Positions 8,701-17,528 of a stretch of 64,000 nucleotides of DNA are shown here, one piece after another. The first letter of the stretch is position 1, and the number at the start of each line of letters is the position of its first letter. This DNA is from Bifidobacterium sp. ESL0790. GTDB lineage: Bacteria; Actinomycetota; Actinomycetes; Actinomycetales; Bifidobacteriaceae. The notes below the pieces were generated by a model. That model was not told the origin of the DNA. It searched no databases and saw only the letters and a list, made by a program, of their open reading frames with translations. The DNA lies in assembly GCF_029395435.1 (NCBI RefSeq), contig NZ_CP113915.1:682001-746000 (forward strand), given 5' to 3'. A program made the translations under genes and the position numbers.

Positions 8701-9931
8701 TGAAGCGCGGGCGCGCGTCGTAGTCGTCCTTGGAATAGAGGCGGATGGCGATGCCGTCGGCGATACGGCCGCAGCGGCCGCTGCGCTGGTCGGCGCTGGC
8801 CTGGCTGATGGCCTCGATGGGTAGGCGCTGCACCTTGGCGGTTTTGGAATAGCGCGAGATGCGGGCCTCGCCGGGGTCGACCACATAGCGGATGCCCGGC
8901 ACCGTCAGCGACGTCTCGGCCACGTTGGTGGCGATGACGATGCGCTGGTGCGAATGGTGCTCGAAGACGCGATGCTGCTCCTTGGAGGAGAGACGGGCGT
9001 AAAGCGGCACGATCTCGATGGCGTCCGGGCGGCGCATGTCGGCGGCGCGGGGGCCAAAGTGGTGGCGCAGGGCGTCCTCGTATTCGTGGATGTCGCGCTC
9101 ACCGGAGGCGAAGACCAGGATGTCGCGGGCGCCGCGTTCGTGGCTGGAATGAATGACGAGCTCGGAGCAGGCGCGGGCCACGGCGCGGGACATGTCTTGG
9201 CTGTCGGCGCGGTCGGCGTGGCCGTTGCCGGAGCCGGAGCCACCCATGCCCGGAATCTCGCCGTTGGCGTCGGGCAGCGACCCGTCGGCGAACCCGGGGA
9301 CGTGGCGCATCAGCGCGGGCATACCGCCCAGCGGCTCATAGACCACCTGCACCGGGTAGGTGCGCCCGGAGACCTCGATGACGGGCACCTTGGTGTGCAG
9401 CGCGTGCTCGAAATGCTCTTGGAACTTCATCGAGTCGATCGTGGCCGATGTGATGATGAGCTTCAGGTCGCGGCGCTTGGGCAGCAGGGCCGTCAGATAG
9501 CCGAGCAGGAAATCGATGTTGAGGCTGCGCTCGTGCGCCTCGTCGATGATGATGGTGTCGTAGCGTGAAAGCTTGGGGTCGCGCTGAATCTGGGCGAGCA
9601 GGATGCCGTCGGTGACGATGCGCAGGCGCGTCTTGGGCGAGCTCTCATCGGTGAAGCGGACTTGGAAGCCGATCTCGTCGCCGAGCTTGACACCCATCTC
9701 GTCGCACAGGCGCTCGGCCACGGTGCGTGCGGCGAGGCGGCGTGGCTGGGTGTGCACGATCTGGTGGCCGTGGGTGCCGCGGCCCATCTCGAGCAGCATC
9801 TTCGGGATCTGCGTGGTCTTGCCGGAGCCGGTCTGGCCGGAGACGATGACGACCTGCGAATCGCGAACGGCGCGCTGGATCTCGTCATGCGCCGCGCTGA
9901 CCGGAAGCTCTGAAGGATAATGGTATTTCAT
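5711..9931 (-). CDS. hrpA: ATP-dependent RNA helicase HrpA (DEAH box)
   Basis: 1,406 residues from the ATG at 9929-9931. The frame stays open further upstream, but that extension lacks family similarity. The N-terminal half is a DEAH-box helicase: GQTGSGKT (residues 32-39), DEAHER (about 125), SAT (motif III), and motifs V and VI with QRSGRCGR. Then come the helicase-associated domain and the long HrpA-specific C-terminal region (DUF3418). Length and layout match the 1,300-1,400-residue HrpA family, which in enterobacteria processes mRNA and rescues stalled or collided ribosomes. The methyltransferase gene lies just upstream on the same strand. Its stop is about 180 bp from the surface-protein leader, with a clear drop in GC between them. 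Confidence 0.93.
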   Translation of the reverse strand: MKYHYPSELPVSAAHDEIQRAVRDSQVVIVSGQTGSGKTTQIPKMLLEMGRGTHGHQIVHTQPRRLAARTVAERLCDEMGVKLGDEIGFQVRFTDESSPKTRLRIVTDGILLAQIQRDPKLSRYDTIIIDEAHERSLNIDFLLGYLTALLPKRRDLKLIITSATIDSMKFQEHFEHALHTKVPVIEVSGRTYPVQVVYEPLGGMPALMRHVPGFADGSLPDANGEIPGMGGSGSGNGHADRADSQDMSRAVARACSELVIHSSHERGARDILVFASGERDIHEYEDALRHHFGPRAADMRRPDAIEIVPLYARLSSKEQHRVFEHHSHQRIVIATNVAETSLTVPGIRYVVDPGEARISRYSKTAKVQRLPIEAISQASADQRSGRCGRIADGIAIRLYSKDDYDARPRFTEPEILRTSLGAVVLHMLSVGVARTADDVTHFGFIDPPDTRSVSDGFNELTELKAIARKHGEVRLTHIGRQLSRIPIDVRLGRMIIEAAHKTMPNTLAAVVVIVAFLSLQDPRERPDEIRAEADRVHNRYADETSDFLTALNMWDHIFGAEEGKDGNHTGNAKLRKICKAEYFSFVRLRQWRDLVTQLNAMCRQMHFKVGFPKPISRPAPEILMLPVNQQAAHALCCSWDSQGIHTSMLSGLLSMMGMQVVREPKASDFSGLKGAAKARAMKRAKKQSKNEYQGARGTRFALFPASAVAKTTPPWVMSTDLTETSRLWARYSAAIDPAWAEPLAGSLTRVTYAEPHWSGSRGSAIASSKVLLYGLPIVQDRKVQWGRINPPEARDFLIRQGLVEGDIEQRFSYDGFVQDNLDILQSAVDDTNRTRQVSDSVSDEDLFDFYNAVIPQDVTSVADLGKWVKTIHDDQPHLLEFDPAKVERLQSHDSVDLRDYPDHWHTLGTDGTSIDLRLSYVYDPSDPVDGVTVHIPMKALSRLTPEQFTWNVPGLLDELILGYIKSLPKSLRVQFVPAPDTARTIRAAIDERYPDLPGSGSEGKPNLPPVDEATGITRWPDFAHVFTYAAITSVNATIHPEDFNNDQLAKLSPYLRVTFSVEEPLPPAAGKRHRGGKNSNDSKQKHAKTDNSKQTIIDDATFRERRHGGKRRYKVLGTGKSLIELQRRFARQAQASARKTVERQANKAKSQGKVVAQANLLNKAGATTLSRAEMLWQAAFDKLKLPEDRISSRWLGGEALMLASAPYKSTKLLVDDLELAAVKRLLPHIDRAADDTALAEAISGAQQPFEDTVYTVAHDVITILKRYAEVDKVVGGKADLTMLAVLQSVREHIATLVHPGFIGETPPEALPNIERYLHADAMRLEKAKTDKNRDVRWAWEADEAKELVTHAQAKLKAEPAGPRREEYAKKVEQARWMLEEFYVSLWAQELGTKSPASLKRLRKLLA

Positions 9932-10035
9932 GCGTTTCTCTATTGTACGCACACCCAAACGGGGCCATTTAAAAACGGAAGGCCGGAATTGCGGGGTTCC
10001 TGTTTTGAATGGCCCGGTTTGGGTGTGTGGGTTTT

Positions 10036-10740
10036 CTAGTGCCGGACCTCGATGACGCGGTAGCCTTTGGAGCTCGCGTATTTGGCGACGGCGAAATCGT
10101 CGCCGAGCGCACCGGCCAGCCACTTGATGAGCGAGTCGCTGCCGAGGTTCTTCTGCACCACCAAGTAGGCGCGGCCGCCCTGGCTCAGGCGCGGCAGCCA
10201 TGCCATCAGCAGGGTATGCAGCTCGTCTTTGCCCACGCGGATGGGCGGGTTCGACCAGATGAGGTCGAAGGTGAGACCTGCCGGGATTTCCGAGGCTTTC
10301 ACGGTGTGGATGCGCTCGCCCAAGCCCAGTTTTTCAGCGTTTGCCTTTGTCAGCTCCAGCGCACGCTCGTTGACATCGAGGGCCCAGATGTTGGCCTTCG
10401 GTGATTCCAGTCCGAGCGTCAGCGCGATTGGCCCCCAACCGCAGCCGATGTCAAGAAACGTGCCGTTCTCCGGGGGCTCAGGCGCGTGGCGAAGCAGCAC
10501 GGAGGTGCCGAGGTCGAGCCGATGTGCCGAGAACACCCCATTTGACACTTCGACGTCCACGTCATGCCCACGCAGCGAGACATGCAGAGTCCGCCTTACG
10601 TCGCGCGAGGACGGTTCCGCCGAAAAATACTGCTCCGCGTGCGAATGTTGTGGCTGTTGTGGTTGCGCACGTTCTGTCTGCATGTGTGCTGGCTGTTTCG
10701 CCTGCGCCGATTGCGTTCTCCCGGCCTTGTTCTCGCCCAT
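10036..10740 (-). CDS. Class I SAM-dependent methyltransferase, RsmC/RlmG-like
   Basis: About 234 residues from the ATG at 10738-10740; the frame is open to 10791, so the start is uncertain. SAM-binding motif I is DIGCGWGPIAL, the acidic motif II is ALDVNERAL, and the catalytic NPP motif appears as NPPIRVGKDE. This NPP[FYI] pattern is typical of N-methyltransferases acting on guanine N2 of 16S or 23S rRNA (RsmC, RlmG) or on glutamine. The exact substrate cannot be told. The N-terminal ~60 residues are low-complexity (Gln, Ala, His) and probably disordered. It is divergent from hflX and close to hrpA. Confidence 0.85.
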   Translation of the reverse strand: MGENKAGRTQSAQAKQPAHMQTERAQPQQPQHSHAEQYFSAEPSSRDVRRTLHVSLRGHDVDVEVSNGVFSAHRLDLGTSVLLRHAPEPPENGTFLDIGCGWGPIALTLGLESPKANIWALDVNERALELTKANAEKLGLGERIHTVKASEIPAGLTFDLIWSNPPIRVGKDELHTLLMAWLPRLSQGGRAYLVVQKNLGSDSLIKWLAGALGDDFAVAKYASSKGYRVIEVRH

Positions 10741-10981
10741 ATCGTCTAGTCCGTTTCGTCTCATCCTGGCCCGAATTCCAACCCGGGCCACACGTCGATA
10801 TCAGGCTCCCCATCCTAGTTCCAGACCGGAACAGGATTTCACTGGCAATCAACCTCGTCAAACGGTGTTTTTGCGGCGGATTGTGGATTTTGCCTACCGC
10901 CTGACCTTTCCTTTTGGGAGACGGCAGCCGGTACAATGTGGGGCAGCGAAATGTTATTGAATTTGTTGGAAGGTTGGCTTA

Positions 10982-12499
10982 TTGGCGAACGATATGGGCG
11001 ATGACGGGCTCGGGCTCGAGCGCGACGGTGAGGATGAGCGTGAATCCGTGCAGAACGAGGTGCTGGGGCGACGCTCCGAGATCCTGCAGGAGCAGGCGGA
11101 TGGCGCGGAGGCTCCGGGGGCCGAGGAATGGCATGAGCGCGAGTCGCGCAACGAGCTCAAGCATGTGGCCGGCCTCGGCGAGATGCAGGACGTCAGCGAC
11201 GTCGAATACCGCAAGGTGCGCCTCGAACGGGTCGTTCTGGTGGGAGTCTGGTCGAGCGCGGTGACCACGGCGGCGCAGGCCGAGGAATCGCTGCGCGAGC
11301 TGGCGGCGCTGGCCCAGACGGCGGGCGCCGAGGTGTGCGACGGCGTGCTGCAGCAGCGCGCGAAGCCCGACGCGGCCACCTATGTGGGCCGTGGCAAGGC
11401 CAAGGAGATCGCCGGCATCGTGGCCCAGAACGAGGCCGACACCATCATCGTCGACGACGATCTCGCGCCCAGCCAGCGCCGCGCCCTCGAGGACGTCACC
11501 AAGGTCAAGGTCATCGACCGCACGGCCGTCATTCTCGACATCTTCGCCCAGCACGCCACCAGCCGCGAAGGCAAGGCGCAGGTGGAGTTGGCGCAACTCG
11601 AATACATGCTCCCCAGGCTGCGTGGCTGGGGCGGCTCGCTCTCCCGCCAGGCCGGCGGCCAGGCGGCGGGCGTCAACGGCGGCATCGGCTCGCGTGGCCC
11701 CGGCGAGACGCAGATTGAGCTTGACCGCCGCGTCATTCGAACCCGCATCGCCCGGCTCAAGCGCCAGATCAAGGCCATGGCCCCCGCCCGCGAGGTCAAG
11801 CGCGGAGCCAGAAAGCGCTATGGGCTGCCCACGGTGGCTGTGGTGGGCTATACGAACGCCGGCAAATCCTCGCTGGTCAACCGTCTCACCGGCTCGGGCG
11901 AGCTGGTGGAGAACGCGCTGTTCGCCACGCTCGATACGGCGGTGCGACGCGCCAAGGCCAAGGACGGCAGGCTTTACGCCTACGTCGACACGGTCGGTTT
12001 CGTGCGCCGACTGCCCACCCAGTTGGTCGAGGCGTTCAAATCCACGCTCGAGGAAGTGGGCCAGGCCGACCTCATCCTGCACGTGGTCGACGCCTCGTTC
12101 CCCGATCCCTTCGCGCAGGTGGACGCGGTCAACGGCGTGCTCGCCGACATCCCCGGTGCCGCCGACATCCCGCGCATTCTCGCGTTCAACAAGGCCGACC
12201 GCACCGATGAGTCGGTGTTGGGCAGGCTCAAGCGGCTGCGCCCAGAATCACATATCGTCTCGGCGGCCACCGGCAGGGGAGACGACGAGTTGCGTGAGGC
12301 TGTCGAGGCGTTCCTGCCGACCCCGCAGGTGCATGTGCACGCGTTGCTGCCCTATTCAGCCGGCTCGCTGCTCTCCCGCGTCAGGGAATACGGCAAGGTG
12401 GACAAGGTCGATTGGCGCAACGAGGGCGTCGAGCTCGAGGCCGACGTCGACTCGCGCCTTGCCGCGCAGGTGATGGACGCCGCCATCGACCAGGCCTGA
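10982..12499 (+). CDS. hflX: Ribosome-associated GTPase HflX
   Basis: 505 residues from a TTG at 10982, preceded at a suitable distance by GGAAGG; an ATG four codons later (10994) is an alternative. The N-terminal HflX domain includes the glycine-rich GRGKAKEIAG motif and a coiled segment. The G domain has GYTNAGKSSL (G1), DTVGF (G3) and NKAD (G4), followed by a C-terminal domain. HflX splits stalled or hibernating 70S ribosomes under stress. The length is somewhat above the ~430 residues common for HflX because of an acidic N-terminal extension, as in other actinobacteria. Confidence 0.93.
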   Translation: MANDMGDDGLGLERDGEDERESVQNEVLGRRSEILQEQADGAEAPGAEEWHERESRNELKHVAGLGEMQDVSDVEYRKVRLERVVLVGVWSSAVTTAAQAEESLRELAALAQTAGAEVCDGVLQQRAKPDAATYVGRGKAKEIAGIVAQNEADTIIVDDDLAPSQRRALEDVTKVKVIDRTAVILDIFAQHATSREGKAQVELAQLEYMLPRLRGWGGSLSRQAGGQAAGVNGGIGSRGPGETQIELDRRVIRTRIARLKRQIKAMAPAREVKRGARKRYGLPTVAVVGYTNAGKSSLVNRLTGSGELVENALFATLDTAVRRAKAKDGRLYAYVDTVGFVRRLPTQLVEAFKSTLEEVGQADLILHVVDASFPDPFAQVDAVNGVLADIPGAADIPRILAFNKADRTDESVLGRLKRLRPESHIVSAATGRGDDELREAVEAFLPTPQVHVHALLPYSAGSLLSRVREYGKVDKVDWRNEGVELEADVDSRLAAQVMDAAIDQA

Positions 12500-13936
<1,437 letters not shown>

Positions 13937-14382
13937 GCTGGTTTTATATATCAGTTGCTGGTTGGCTGGTTCGCCGATTATTCGATTGGCTGATTGGTTT
14001 GATTGGTCTAGCTGACCTAGCTGATTGATTGACTGACTGGCATGCCGTCCGCTTCCTTCGTGTCGCTGGCGGCATCGTCGTATCTGCAAAGTCTTTTTTA
14101 GGTATCCGCTTACCCTCGGTTTCCATCGTGAACCGGCGAAGCTGACAATGAGAAGGATTGTCGGTTTTAGTGTCAAGAAACCGCTGAAACGAACAATTAT
14201 GTGCGAGTGGCTTGGCCTTCGGCTCTGAGTAGGAAAATCCAATGTTCGCTTGGGTTTCGGCCGGTATAGTGGCTGTTGACAAGGGGTGTGCGAACAAATT
14301 GTATACCGGCTGCCGGGCGGGCTTGGACGCCGCCTGATGACGGTGGGTTCGTTCGTGAATCAGGGAAGACGGAAGGACGGAT
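13937..14382. other. 446-bp intergenic region with low-complexity GATTG-rich tract
   Basis: From about 13966 to 14040 short imperfect repeats of GATTGGCT/CTGATTGA recur roughly every 8-9 bp. The rest shows no gene. The region must contain the promoter for the downstream cation efflux gene, and a short GACGGAAGGACGG site precedes its ATG. Confidence 0.5.
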
Positions 14383-15333
14383 ATGGAATCCGAAAAGCCG
14401 AATCCGACGTCGCAAGATGTAAGCGGGGATTCGAAGGCGAAGGGGCATCAGACCAGGCTTATGATCACGCTGGGCCTCACCCTGACGATTTTCCTGGTCG
14501 AGGTCATCGGCGCGGTGATCACCGGCTCGTTGGCCCTGCTGGTCGACTGCGCCCACATGCTCACCGATGTCGCCGTGCTTGCGGCCTCCACCATCACCGC
14601 CGTGCTCATGCGGCGCAAACCCAACAACGAGCGCACCTGGGGGTGGGCTCGGCTGGAGCCGATCACCGCTGGGCTCGGCGCCCTGGTGCTGATGATCGTC
14701 GGCGTCTACGCGCTGGTGGAGGCGGTGTTGCGCCTGGCGGGGCGGGCCGACGGCGAGGTGCAAAGCGTCGGGATGCTGCTCGGTTTCGGCATCCTCGGCT
14801 TGCTGTGCAACGTGGCCTCCGTCCTCATCCTTTCGGGCCAGCACAAAGACAACATGAACATGCGCGCGGCCTTTTTGGAGACCATGAACGACGCACTCGG
14901 CTCGCTCTCGGTGGTGGTCTCCGCCGTGGTGATGATGGTGAGCGGATGGGACGGATTCGACGCCGTGGCCGGCGCGTTCATCGCCATCCTCATCATGCCC
15001 AGGTCGTTCAAGCTGATGAAGGGCGCCGTGAAGGTGCTATTGGAGGAGACCCCCGAGGGGCTTGACTTGGATGAGGTTCGCCGGCATATGGAAAGCGTCG
15101 AGCATGTGGTCGCCGTGCATGATGTGCACGCCTCCACCGTGGCCACCGGCATGCCGATCCTCACCGCCCACGTCGTCGTGAAGCCGGGATTGACGATGGA
15201 GCAGGGCGCGCAGATACTCAAGCAATTGCACAGCTGCCTCGCCGGGCATTTCGCGGTGTCCATCCCGCACACCACGTTCCAGCTGGAGCCGGAGGGATTC
15301 GACGCGGAACCCCATGACCAGGTGCACCGCTAG
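14383..15333 (+). CDS. Cation diffusion facilitator (CDF) transporter, CzcD/ZitB-like
   Basis: 316 residues with six predicted membrane segments and a cytoplasmic C-terminal ferredoxin-like domain (from about residue 225). The metal site is seen as DCAHMLTD (HxxxD, helix 2) and ETMNDALGS (helix 5 acidic residues). Family members exchange Zn2+, Cd2+ or Co2+ for protons to export excess metal. The HxxxD pair favours zinc/cadmium over manganese, though specificity is an inference. It is convergent with lexA, with only two bases between the stop codons. Confidence 0.9.
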   Translation: MESEKPNPTSQDVSGDSKAKGHQTRLMITLGLTLTIFLVEVIGAVITGSLALLVDCAHMLTDVAVLAASTITAVLMRRKPNNERTWGWARLEPITAGLGALVLMIVGVYALVEAVLRLAGRADGEVQSVGMLLGFGILGLLCNVASVLILSGQHKDNMNMRAAFLETMNDALGSLSVVVSAVVMMVSGWDGFDAVAGAFIAILIMPRSFKLMKGAVKVLLEETPEGLDLDEVRRHMESVEHVVAVHDVHASTVATGMPILTAHVVVKPGLTMEQGAQILKQLHSCLAGHFAVSIPHTTFQLEPEGFDAEPHDQVHR

Positions 15334-15335
15334 GT

Positions 15336-16037
15336 TCAGATTTTGCGCAGCACCGTGACGACCTTGCCCATGACCGTGGCGTAGGTGCCATCGATGGGGG
15401 AATAGGCCGGATTGTGGGGCATGAGCCAGATGTGGCCCTTCTCCTTGCGGAAGGTCTTCACCGTGGCCTCGCCGTCGAGCAGCGCCGCGACGATATCGCC
15501 GTTCTCGGCCTCGGACTGCTCGCGCACGACCACGAAGTCGCCGTCGCAGATGGCCGCGTCGATCATGGAATCGCCGTGGACCTCAAGCATGAACAGTGTG
15601 CCGGTGCCCGTCAGCCGCTCGGGCAGACGCATGACGTCCTCGACGTGCTGCTCGGCCGTGATGGGCGTGCCCGCGGCGATCCTGCCGACCAGGGGGATGT
15701 CTCGCGACTCGTCGATCGCCTCGTCGGGGACGCGGTTGGAGGAGTAGGCCATCATGCTGACCGAGCCCTGGCCGACATTCGATTCCTCTTCCACAAGCTC
15801 GATGGCGCGGCCCTTGTTGGCGTTCATGCGCAGGTAGCCCTTCTCCTCAAGGACCTCGAGCTGGTGCTTGACCGAGGAAGGGCTCTTGAGCCCGGCCTCC
15901 TCGCCGATCTCCCGGAACGACGGCGCGAAGCCGAATTCGGCGACATGATGGCGGATGGCGTCGAGCACCTTGCGCTGCCGGTCGGTCAGACGGCTTTCGG
16001 ACGGCGATGCGCTCGTGTTGGGAATGAAGCTGCTCAC
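15336..16037 (-). CDS. lexA: LexA, SOS-response transcriptional repressor
   Basis: 233 residues from a GTG at 16035-16037 with AAAGGAA eight bases upstream; the frame is open to 16091 and an upstream ATG is possible. The N-terminal winged helix (LTDRQRKVLDAIRHH ... SPSSVKHQL) is typical. The autocleavage domain has the scissile Ala122-Gly123 (IAAGTP), nucleophile Ser157 (HGDSM) and general base Lys194 (ATVKTF). RecA-ssDNA triggers self-cleavage and derepression of SOS genes. It is transcribed divergently from the LysM gene, and LexA boxes in the shared spacer indicate autoregulation. Confidence 0.96.
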   Translation of the reverse strand: MSSFIPNTSASPSESRLTDRQRKVLDAIRHHVAEFGFAPSFREIGEEAGLKSPSSVKHQLEVLEEKGYLRMNANKGRAIELVEEESNVGQGSVSMMAYSSNRVPDEAIDESRDIPLVGRIAAGTPITAEQHVEDVMRLPERLTGTGTLFMLEVHGDSMIDAAICDGDFVVVREQSEAENGDIVAALLDGEATVKTFRKEKGHIWLMPHNPAYSPIDGTYATVMGKVVTVLRKI

Positions 16038-16089
16038 GGGAGTTCCTTTCGTGTTTGCCTTAAGCATAACCGTTTTCGCCAAGAAAATC

Positions 16090-16169
16090 AAACAGATGTT
16101 CGATTGTGGTGTCGCTAAATTCGAACAGATGTGCTACTCTAGAACATACGTTCGAAAGAACATCTGTTC
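16090..16169. promoter_or_regulatory. Cluster of four LexA (SOS) boxes in the lexA/LysM intergenic region
   Basis: Two perfect GAAC-N4-GTTC boxes lie at 16142-16153 and 16158-16169, sixteen bases apart. Two one-mismatch boxes lie at 16090-16101 (AAACAGATGTTC) and 16123-16134 (GAACAGATGTGC). This form matches the Gram-positive/actinobacterial LexA operator. The perfect pair sits immediately before the LysM gene. Confidence 0.9.
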
Positions 16170-16184
16170 GAAAGAGGGTTGAAG

Positions 16185-16547
16185 ATGACAAGTTCGGCGA
16201 TTCAGGCAATGCCCACGGCGGTGGCTCGCAGGTCCGGCGCGCAGTCGCGTCACCGCCAGCCGCTGGGCAAGACGTTGATGAAGGCGGCGGTCACGCTGTT
16301 GGCGGGGCTGGTGATGTGGTGTGGATGGCAGTCGGCGCAGCCGCAAGACGCCACGTCCAATTTGGAAAGCGTGCCGACGGTGAGCTACACGGTCAAACGC
16401 GGCGACACGTTGTGGTCCTGCGCCCAGTCGATTACGCCCAAGGGAAAGAACGTCTCCAAGACGGTCGATATGCTCATGACCCTCAACAACATGCACTCCA
16501 CGAAGCTCGTCGCCGGGCAGACCATCGTCGTCCCCGAGCAGGGCTGA
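16185..16547 (+). CDS. LysM-domain protein, candidate SOS cell-division inhibitor (YneA/DivS-like)
   Basis: 120 residues from the ATG at 16185, with AAAGAGGG upstream. There is a basic N-terminus, one transmembrane segment (about residues 33-50) and a C-terminal LysM motif (YTVKRGDTLWSCAQ ... LVAGQTIVVPEQ) that would bind peptidoglycan outside the membrane. In Bacillus the gene divergent from lexA is yneA (TM plus LysM), and in Corynebacterium it is divS, followed by nrdR. Both arrest septation during SOS. The order lexA < > this gene > nrdR is the same here and two perfect LexA boxes precede it, so the role is a strong inference from context. Confidence 0.8.
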   Translation: MTSSAIQAMPTAVARRSGAQSRHRQPLGKTLMKAAVTLLAGLVMWCGWQSAQPQDATSNLESVPTVSYTVKRGDTLWSCAQSITPKGKNVSKTVDMLMTLNNMHSTKLVAGQTIVVPEQG

Positions 16548-16763
16548 GATAGGTCGGTAATCGGACATCCCATATGATGTTGGTCCTCCTCGGTGTTGTC
16601 TGATTGGATTGGCTTAGCTTGGCGTCGGGTGATGACGGTTCGTCGTGATTCTGGTAATCATCTGCGCGAGCCGATGAGGGCAATGTATGCGGTTCGCGCT
16701 CGGCTCGGACGAGACATGCGGAGTGTCTAATTAATTTTCGCAGCATTACGTTATTGTTGTTGT

Positions 16764-17219
16764 ATGCATTGTCCTTTTTGCCAGAATTCCGATACCAAGG
16801 TCGTCGACACCCGTATTGGTGAGGACGGCCATGTCATCCGCAGGCGCCGCGAGTGCCCGAAATGCGGCAAGCGCTTCACCACCATCGAGACCACGATGCT
16901 GCTGGTCACCAAGCGTTCCGGCGGCGTGGAGTCGTTCGACCGTGACAAGGTGATCAACGGGGTACGCAAGGCGTGCCAGGGCAGGCCGATCGACGAGAAC
17001 GCGCTGAAGCAGCTGGGGCAGAAGGTCGAGGACGATCTGCGTAGCCAGGGCGCCGCACAAGTCAAATCCGAGGACATCGGCAAGGCGATCCTCAATCCGC
17101 TCAAAGACCTCGACGAGGTGGCCTATCTGCGGTTCGCCAGTGTCTACCAGAACTTCAACGGGCTTGACGACTTCCAGCACGCCATCGACGATCTCAAGCG
17201 CGACAAGGCCGGCGAGTAA
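16764..17219 (+). CDS. nrdR: Transcriptional repressor NrdR
   Basis: 151 residues. The N-terminal zinc ribbon has CPFC and CPKCGKRF, with the conserved RRRRECPKCG segment. The ATP-cone domain follows (about residues 49-139). NrdR senses ATP/dATP and represses ribonucleotide reductase genes. The start at 16764 is the usual MxCPxC N-terminus. About 216 bp separate it from the LysM gene; no NrdR box was recognised there. Confidence 0.96.
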   Translation: MHCPFCQNSDTKVVDTRIGEDGHVIRRRRECPKCGKRFTTIETTMLLVTKRSGGVESFDRDKVINGVRKACQGRPIDENALKQLGQKVEDDLRSQGAAQVKSEDIGKAILNPLKDLDEVAYLRFASVYQNFNGLDDFQHAIDDLKRDKAGE

Positions 17220-17458
17220 TCCGCGATTGATTTACCTTCGCATAGCCGTGGCCATGAGGTTGCCGCAGCGTTAGCGCAGAGCAATGCATGTCGTCGCGCA
17301 CAATCGCCGTCATCCATATGAATCCGAGTGGCATCAGGCCGAAACAATATTGTGTGCCGTGCTAGGCATTGCCGGTACATGGATTACGCCTAGGCCATTT
17401 CTCTGAACAGCCTTATGCCGTGTTTTTGGTTTTATCTTATGGTTTGTGTTTTGTGATG

Positions 17459-17503
17459 AAAAGGTCGGAATCCCGCGCTAACCAGCCAGGGCTCCGACCT
17501 TAT
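17459..17503. terminator. Bidirectional terminator between nrdR and helD
   Basis: AAGGTCGGA (17461-17469) pairs with TCCGACCTT (17493-17501) and is flanked by A-rich and T-rich bases, between two convergent genes. Confidence 0.65.
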
Positions 17504-17528
17504 TCGTGGTCCATATTTCGGATGGCTG

